Shown here piece after piece: positions 57,050 through 64,000 of a stretch of DNA of 64,000 nucleotides. The position numbers were made by a program, and so were the translations under genes. The DNA is from Euphorbia lathyris (lineage: Eukaryota; Streptophyta; Magnoliopsida; Malpighiales; Euphorbiaceae), in assembly GCF_963576675.1 (NCBI RefSeq), contig NC_088916.1, positions 54,251,001 through 54,315,000 on the forward strand, read 5' to 3'. The notes under the pieces are model-generated. The model searched no databases and had not been told where the DNA came from. It was given only the letters and a program-made list of their open reading frames with translations. Position 1 is the first letter of the stretch. Each line of letters opens with the position of its first letter.

Positions 57050-59940
57050 GATATACACTACTTCTTCCATATCTTTCATCTCAAAACTTGAACTAAGCCA
57101 AACTTTGGTTTGATTTATATAAGTTTTCATTCCCTACAATTAGGATATAATCAACATACAATGATAGAATCACGAACTTATTTCCGGAGCGCTTGGTATA
57201 GATACAATGGTCCTCTTTAATCCGATTAAAGTAATTCAATGTCATCTTATTTTGAAAACAAAGATACCATTGCCTTGAAGACTGTTTGAGACCATAGATC
57301 GATTTGATCAATTTGCAAACATTTTGTTCGCTGTCTTCTTAAATGAAACCTACATGCTGTTGCATGTAAATTTCTTCTTCCAATTCTCCATTGAGAAAAG
57401 CAGTCTTAATATCCATTTGATATAACTCTGGGTCCAAACTTGCTATAATCGCAAGTATGAGCTTTATGGAAGTAAATCTCACAACAAGGAAAAAAAATCT
57501 CCTCGAAGTTTATTCCTTCCTGCTGCATATAGCCTTTAGCGATTAGGCGTGCCTTGTATCTTTTGATATTACCGCCGACCTTTCGCTTAATCTTGAGAAT
57601 CCACTTGTTTCCAATTTCCATTATACCATTGGGTAAGTCAACCAGTTCCAAACATGGTTGACGTGCATGGAAGTTATTTCTTCTTCCATTGCCTTAAATC
57701 CATTTATCATTTTCAGGACATGAGAGAGCTTGTTGAATATTTCTCGGTTGCGCATCATCACCATGAGTTAATAAAAGAGTTGAGCCTCCGATGTTGTATC
57801 ATCAATGTTAATTTTTTTTTTTGTCTTTTAGTATGACACGGTTCCGAATCTTGATAGATGAACTTCATATATTCATCATAATTCAGTATGCTTCCACTCA
57901 GACCAAGTTCCATATTATCATAATAATGGGGAATATCACTCCCACTTTCATCTGGATCTAGAGTATTCGTAATATTTTGAGGTACATTGATAGTATCTTG
58001 TCCCTCGAATTCTTGAGGGATTTGAACATTATCAGGTTCCTCAGAAATTCTTCCACTCCAATCGAGAGGTTCGTTAGACTCTAATTTCCCATAGAGAGTG
58101 CTATCTTGGTCAACATCGTCTGATTTTGGAAACTCGTTTTCCAGAAAGACGACATCTCATGATTCAAATTTTGTGACTTTTCCATATTCATTTTTTCCGA
58201 CTACAACATATCCTTTTGATAATTTTGGGACCTTATAAAGATACACTTCTTTCCCCTTGGCCCTAGTTTCCCAAAATTGCTCCATATATTATGGGAAAAA
58301 GCGGTGCAACCCTGGGATTTTAAATAATTTAAAACTGTCTTGCATTCGGTCCGTAACTTATATGGAGTGGAAGTTACAATTTAGAAGGCAATCAGTTTAG
58401 GACGTAAGTTGTCGTGAGCAACACATCTCCCTAAAATGAAATGGGTAAGTTAGCCTCAACCATTATGGACCTCACCATATCGAGAAGAGTTCTATTCCTC
58501 CTCTCGGCAACACTATTTTGTTTCAGAGTGTATCGAATTATCGACTGATGTTCAATTCCGTTTTCATCACATAAAGCGTTGAATTCATCTGAAAGATATT
58601 GTTCACCTCGGTCGGTACTCAAAGCTTTGACTTTTCTATCTAACCGATTATCGGTTAAGTTCATGAAATTTTGGAAACAGCTTAATGCCTTAGACTTTGG
58701 AGACATAAGATAGACCTGGCCATATCTCGTATAGTCATTGATAAAAGTGATGAAGTAATAGGCCTCGTGCCTTTCCCTCATATTCATTGGACCACATACA
58801 TCTGAATGTATTAATTGTTAAGGGCATAAGACTCTTGTACCATTTCCAAGTGGTTTTCTAGACATCTTTCCTTTTAAGCATATCTCATATGGTGGTAATT
58901 CGACTGTTTTCAAACTACCTAACATGCCTTTTTTAGCTAATTGATTCATACGATCTTGACCTATGTGATTCAAACAAGCATGCCATAATAATGCATCTTT
59001 ATTAACAGAAGAAGAGGAAACAATATTAAAGGGAATGGAATTATTATAAGTACTTAACTCAACATCCATTGCTATTAAACCATTCGTAAAATAACCAGAT
59101 CCATAAAAGGCATCTAGTAAACACAACCTCCAGTTGTTATTATAAAAAAATAAATTGAAACTCATGTTCATAAAATTTGAAACATAGATGAGATTCTTTC
59201 GAATCTCCGAGGCAGAGAGAACATCATGTAGGAAAAGAATTTGACACCTCGTAGAAATAACCTATAAGTATTGATCCATCAAACTTCAACCTTCGAGTTG
59301 TTTCCTACATACAACCATTTAGATCCAACTCGAAAACACCGACAATCAATGAAGGCTTCATGATCCTTTATCACGTGGTCTATAACACTTGAATCAATTA
59401 TCCATAGATGACCTTCATATGCTCCCAGCTAATTGTCAATGAACGAATAATAACATGAAATTTCTACTCATTAGTCAACTTATGACCTCTTGTATCAATG
59501 GCACTGATCATATTGGACGTTTCTCTCAAATGCTTCTTCATGTTATGATCGAATTTCTTCTTATAGATATCAAATTTTATGGTCAGAGACCAGAACTTAG
59601 TTAAAGACGTTCCTCCAAACTTGTCCTTCAAAGAATCCCATAGATTCTTTGTTGTCTCTTTAGTTCGATACTCCTTAGAGAGATCATTATCCACTGCACT
59701 AAGCATAATGAATCTGGCTTGAGAATTTTTCTTTTTCCAGGCCACATAAAGATCTCTATCCCTTCAGTGCTGATTAGTAGTTCCTTCCTCAGGTTCGACC
59801 ATGACAGTCGTTAAGGTATTGAGGAAATCATTATCCTTAATCAAATACTCAATTTTGACACTCCACGCATCATAGTTCTCTCCACTAAGTTTGAGGTCTT
59901 TATTTAGTTCAGCCACTGTGGATTTGGTAGCTAAAGTCAT
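57050..59940 (-). pseudogene. copia gag-integrase-reverse transcriptase, broken
   Basis: Gag starts at 59940 (MTLATKSTVAELNKDLKL, SGENYDAWSVKIEYLI); a TGA at 59766-59764 stands where the family has Arg or Trp, then gag continues to 59464 (WKKKNSQARF, LWDSLKDKF). GAG-pre-integrase (59171-58818: LLWHACLNHIGQDRM, CLKGKMSRKPLG) and integrase core (58787-58431: FITFINDYTRYG, STDRGEQYLSDEF, NSVAERRNRTLLDM, the DDE residues present) follow. A linker with many breaks leads to reverse transcriptase (57651: IGNKWILKIKR, RYKARLIAKGY; 57311-57093: IKSIYGLKQSSRQWY, LYVDYILI, in which the second catalytic Asp of YVDD is Tyr). The zinc knuckle and protease were not found. Confidence 0.88.
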
Positions 59941-61967
59941 TATAATTCAGATCAACAATGAAGTAAGAGTTGCACGACTTATTAAGAAGTTTTTACAATA
60001 CACCTCTAAGTTAATTATACAACCTATATCTAATTAACCTCAGCTAGAGACCTAGGTAGGCTCTAATCACCCTTTATTTCTGATGTTTGTCTTTGATTAA
60101 CTAGATAACATGCATAAAGAACGTTCATTATTGGTTTGTGATTAGCTTAACGTGTGCCAAGCTAATGATCAAATGATTAATGGTTTATGAAGTTCTTTCA
60201 TTTTTATCCATGGCAGTTATAAAAGCAATCTAACATGTAACATAATACATCAAACCATAATAAGAAAACAAATTTTCATATTAATTAATAAATTAATCAT
60301 TTTTCCAAAAAATGGAAGTTCTAACAAAAAGAAAATCCAAAAACCACATAAAAACCCACATACTCAAAACTAGAACATAATCATAATCTGAAAACATAAT
60401 AATAGGTCCTAACCTACAACCCCCGGACACATCCTAACCTAGCCGAAATACGCTTTTCACATTGGAATGTATGTCATGACATGCTCCGTGAACCCATCAA
60501 TGTCTCAGGTCCAATGTGCTAGAGTATACACGAGTAAGAACTTTCTTTCCTGATCTTAGGGTTATGTTCAAATGGTTACGAGGGACCCTAACACCCATAT
60601 TTCCCAACCTAATCATGAACAACTGGACAACTTTCTTATAACTGTTCTCGTGAATCATCCATATATCGTGCATGATTCTCTTAAGCTTCATACGTACTAT
60701 GGAACAAATCTCTGAGGTGCTCATACAAGGTCCATTGATTGTACCCTCTAGATAAGCCACCTACCTAAATGCAGTCTGGCATATGACTATGCAGCGTCTC
60801 CATATCGCTCGTAATAGCCTTAATGTCATTCTAGACGATATGCTTATCTAGATGACACCTCCTAATGCTCCTCTCCATTTGTCTCACTCTTGTCTCTTGC
60901 TCAGGATAATGAGCTAGGAGTGTGACCCTCATAATGTCGACCATGACTGTAAATGCAAATAAGAAAAAAAGAAAGATTAGGTCATGAATTAAATCTTTCG
61001 GGGATCAAAACCCAACTTCGATCCATTTCTTTAAGGAACACACGATTCAAGATAAAACAACTTTTTAGATTACGTGTGTGTATGACTTTATTGATCACGC
61101 AATATGCAAACAAATTACAATCATACATATCCATATGCAACAAACGACATATAATTAAAAATGATATTTGATTATCAATCATGAACTAATAATTATTTAA
61201 TTAGAAAATTATTTAATAATTATTTTTAATAAAAGAAATCACACGCATATTCAAATAGATATAATATCTAAAAAATTAAAAGATATAATCAATCTCTTAT
61301 TAATTTAACTTCTAATTAGAAATGTGTATCTGAAAATTTAAATTTTATGAATCGGAAAAAAGTTTTAATTTTCTGTAGTTATTTTTTAATTTATATAATT
61401 TTCTAGATATTTTTAAACAATTTTCAAATATTAAAAACAATTTCAGAATACTTAAATTAATAAAAAAAATTAATATTAATTATTCCGTATATCAAAAATA
61501 AATTAAGAAATATAGAAAAAATCATAAATTTATTTCGAATCTACTAGGAAAAATCGACACTGAGGCGACATCGGGAGACGTCACACGCATCGCGCGTGCC
61601 CGCGGTGGCCAGCGATGCGTGTAAGCCATGCACAACCCTCTTGGAATTTATGGGTTACCATATTTCGGTTGATGGGGGTTTTCAAGATTTGAGAGTTTGA
61701 TAGTGTGGCCATTTTTGGGTTTTGATGGCTGAAAATTAGGGAAACGGCACAAACAGCCTCTTTGTTGCACGCGTTAAATCGTTAAAATAGCGACAAAAAA
61801 TTCCAGCAGTCCCGGGGAAAATTTCAACGAACCAAAATCATCTCGAAACTAAAAAAACACATAGATCAAGACTTTACTCAACCAAGCATGCATATATTCA
61901 TTCAAACCAATCAAAAGAATCATTAACCATACAAAATGGTTCCTAATAGATGGAACACAAAGCTATT
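59941..61967 (-). other. Untranslated leader of the copia element
   Basis: 2.03 kb between primer binding site and gag. Open frames here (for example 60760-60497) show no known domain. A GC-rich patch at 61553-61640 contains an 11-bp perfect stem, ACACGCATCGC at 61583-61593 with its complement at 61612-61622, loop 18 nt. The rest is AT-rich. Confidence 0.65.
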
Positions 61968-61980
61968 GACTCTGATGCCA
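61968..61980 (-). other. Primer binding site (tRNA-iMet type, two mismatches)
   Basis: The minus strand reads TGGCATCAGAGTC, against the usual TGGTATCAGAGCC, at the expected one-base distance from the LTR. Confidence 0.8.
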
Positions 61981-61981
61981 A

Positions 61982-62483
61982 TAAAGGATTTTATCGCTAA
62001 CTTTAAAGGGACGAGTAATGAATTAGACTTACCTCTTGTACAGCAAATCCGTTGATTAGCAGCGAAAGAAATGAACCATGTCACCGATCTAGATGAAGGC
62101 TACACTAGAGGAGCAATCACCATAGTTCCACGAACTAAGAACGGACATCGAGATAATAGGGGGGGGGGGGCGACTGCTAGTGCAAGGAGAGATGAGAGCT
62201 TTTGCCTTTTGCAGTTATTAGCAGTCTTTGTGTATTGTGAATGTTGTGTTGAGTTATGGGCGGCTTAATGGACGAGTAAATGGGCGAAGGTCCGTCTACT
62301 CCATTAATTCCTACCATTATTTTGTATAGAATAAGAATTTCTTTATAAAAAAAATAATAAAAAATATTATTAGTTTTTTAAATTATATTTCAAATTAGTT
62401 TTTCTAATAATTTCAAATAAATATTAAATATAAATATAAAAAAAATTAGTGGTTGTTTATAAATAAAATAGAAATTGTGTTTA
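61982..62483 (-). repeat. Partial 5' LTR of the copia element
   Basis: Starts TAAAGGATTTTATCGCTAAC on the plus strand, comparable to TGAAGGGAAAATAGGCTAAC at 6003 in the first copia LTR. It includes a poly(G) run at 62160-62171. It ends where LINE poly(A) begins; the outer two-thirds would lie right of the window, beyond the LINE. Confidence 0.65.
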
Positions 62484-64000
62484 TTTTTTTTTATGAAAGA
62501 ATACTTTTATTAATCAGAGTTTAAATTTGAATCATTACAAACTAGGTTTTAGACAGTGGTAGGAACATCCTCCATGAGAACCATAGGGACAAACAACGAG
62601 TTCGCCCAGTTGGCAAGTGCATGGGCTACTCTATTACCTTCTTTATGAACAAAAGAAAAAACACATGTATGAAAAATCGAGCTCCACGAAATCACATCCT
62701 CGTAGAGGAATAGTAAACGCGAGTTGGGTAAGTTCCTGGACTGTAGAATATCAATGATAGTTTTGGCGTCAGATTCAATTATAACATCGTTGAAGCAACA
62801 ATCTCTTGCTAGAAAAATGCCTTCCAATATAGCCTGCAATTCCGCCTCCTCCACTGAGTTGCAATTTTCAATCGGTAATCCTACTAAGGCCATTACAAGT
62901 CCCGAGCAATCTCTTGCAACCAAACTTATCCTACATGCAAGGCCATTATCCCCAAATTTGGCATCACCATTGATTTTGATGATGCCGCTTGGGGGAGGAC
63001 GCCAAACTCTTGTAGGCCCAAGGTTTAATGCTCGAGAAATACTCGCCCTTGACTTGATAATTTGAACCACAGTCTCAGTAAAGAAAACGTCGTTTAACAT
63101 GTCGTAGACCTGCTGCCTAATTATCTTGTCTGGTATGTAGTTCCTGTTATGGACCCAATTGTTTCTCTGATGCCATAGTTTCCAAAGTATAGACGCCCAT
63201 GCTCGTATTTCCCCCCTCCGTTAGTAGCTCCATACACCGTATCATCCAGGCTTGAATGTCCGGCGCCAGGATCTTGTTAACACGCACAGATAGTGCTGAT
63301 GATCTCCAGAATTCGCGTGTCATCTTGCAAAAAACAAACATATGATACATTGATTCGTCTTCAAATAAACATACCGAGCATGTGTTGTTCGTGTTAATTC
63401 CTCGCTTAGCCAGCATAAGGAAACTCAGAAGAATTTCCTTTGACATTTTCCATAGAAAATGCAAAACTTTACCAGGGCTATCGATTTTCCAGATGCGTTT
63501 TTGCAATTCCACCTTATTCTTCGATACCTCAGGTTCGTCCCTTAACTGTCGTCTCATCGTTTCAGCGAGGTGATAGGCGCTTCAGACAGTAAAATCCCCA
63601 GTTCTTGACGGTCCCTAATATCGAGAATCATTAGGCCGCCTAAAACTGAGTCGTATCTGTTTAATTTCCAAAGCTTCTACCGGCGTGAAGTGCAATTGCA
63701 GCCGCACTTCATCCCATTGCATTGTTTCCGCATTTATCAGTTCTTGAACCAGGGACGTGCGGTGCTCACTAATACAAATCAACGGTTTTTTATAGCTAGC
63801 CGTAGGAACCCAATTATCAGACCAGACTCGCACCTGATTGCCTTTCCCTATCCTCCACATGGTTCCTCGGTCAACAATTTCCTTTGCCTTGCTTAGACCC
63901 CTCCAAAAATAGCTCGAATTCGTGCTTTCCCCTGAGTTCTGAAATGATCTATTACCAAGGTATTTTGCTCATAGAACCTTGGCGCAAAGGGAATCCGATC
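62484..64000 (-). mobile_element. L1-type LINE, 3' part (continues off right edge)
   Basis: The plus-strand T run at 62484-62492 is the poly(A) tail on the minus strand, preceded by ATTCTTTCAT as in the LINE at 38803. ORF2 C-terminal domains follow to the window edge. The 5' end and target duplication are outside. Confidence 0.88.
62549..63990 (-). pseudogene. LINE ORF2 C-terminal part (zf-RVT and RNase H), broken
   Basis: Minus strand: at 63860-63615 the segment after reverse transcriptase (MWRIGKGNQVRVWSDNWV), at 63557-63147 the zinc-binding zf-RVT domain (HFLWKMSKEILLSFLML, CSVCLFEDESMYHMF..C), and at 63100-62549 RNase H (IKINGDAKFGDNG, EEAELQAILEGI, IIESDAKTIIDIL, VHKEGNRVAHALA) with its catalytic acids. 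A frameshift near 63140 and stops near 63600 separate the parts. In the family this region processes and copies LINE RNA. Confidence 0.88.

Larger units (their letters stand above)
55590..62483 (-). mobile_element. Ty1/copia retrotransposon, decayed, related in layout to the first copia
   Basis: On the minus strand: partial 5' LTR (to 61982), primer binding site, 2.0-kb leader, gag (from 59940), integrase, reverse transcriptase, then a solo LTR at 57049-55661 that interrupts the reverse transcriptase, and a last scrap of it to about 55590. RNase H and the 3' LTR are missing. The 5' LTR is cut at 62483 by a LINE insertion. Leader length and the start of the LTR (TAAAGG here, TGAAGG in the first copia) match the element at 2607-7825. 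Confidence 0.88.

Noticed and set aside
60497..60760. 87-codon minus-strand frame in the copia leader
   Set aside because: No known domain and the equivalent region of the other copia leader has no such frame.

Overview
This window is nuclear DNA of a eudicot plant, family not determinable from sequence alone. The evidence is two intron-bearing genes with GT..AG introns, AT-rich intergenic DNA, and plant transposon families of every major order (Ty1/copia, Ty3/gypsy, L1-type and RTE-type LINEs, hAT, Mutator-like foldbacks, plant mobile domain genes). There is no operon-like gene packing.

Only two ordinary host genes look intact. A thaumatin-like PR-5 protein gene (24202-25040, + strand, 2 exons, 250 aa) carries an extra, 17th cysteine. 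A leishmanolysin-like M8 zinc metallopeptidase gene (28857-35280, - strand, 17 exons, 860 aa) has its HExxH motif split by an intron, a third zinc histidine, a Met-turn and two EGF-like modules. I reconstructed all of its exon boundaries with consistent phases.

Layout from the left: a gypsy-type element (1-2606) sits inside a copia element (2607-7825), which itself interrupts a decayed plant-mobile-domain gene (7826-9790). Then come inverted-repeat MITEs, a non-autonomous hAT with a perfect 8-bp target duplication (12662-15111), a 718-bp poly(A) retroposon with an 18-bp duplication (15890-16607), old LINE and copia scraps (19555-20811) and a foldback (21763-22456). A G-box cluster and a MITE lie upstream of the thaumatin-like gene. 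Between the two genes is a 1.34-kb Mutator-type foldback with a perfect 9-bp duplication and a second MITE nested in its loop (26712-28050).

Right of the metallopeptidase gene lie a 5.7-kb L1-type LINE with target duplications but a broken ORF2 (38803-44477), more MITEs, a tandemly duplicated decayed copia (48247-53645) split by a solo LTR, an RTE-type LINE inserted in an inverted repeat (54198-55182), and another copia (about 55590-62483) split by a second solo LTR and cut at its 5' LTR by a second L1-type LINE that runs off the right edge.

No tRNA or rRNA gene, CRISPR array or prokaryotic feature was seen. The most unusual structures are: four helically spaced pairs of a near-palindromic 13-mer just upstream of the TATA box in the gypsy LTR; a GC-rich hairpin island at about the same distance from the primer binding site in two copia leaders; and the foldback element with hairpins inside its arms.
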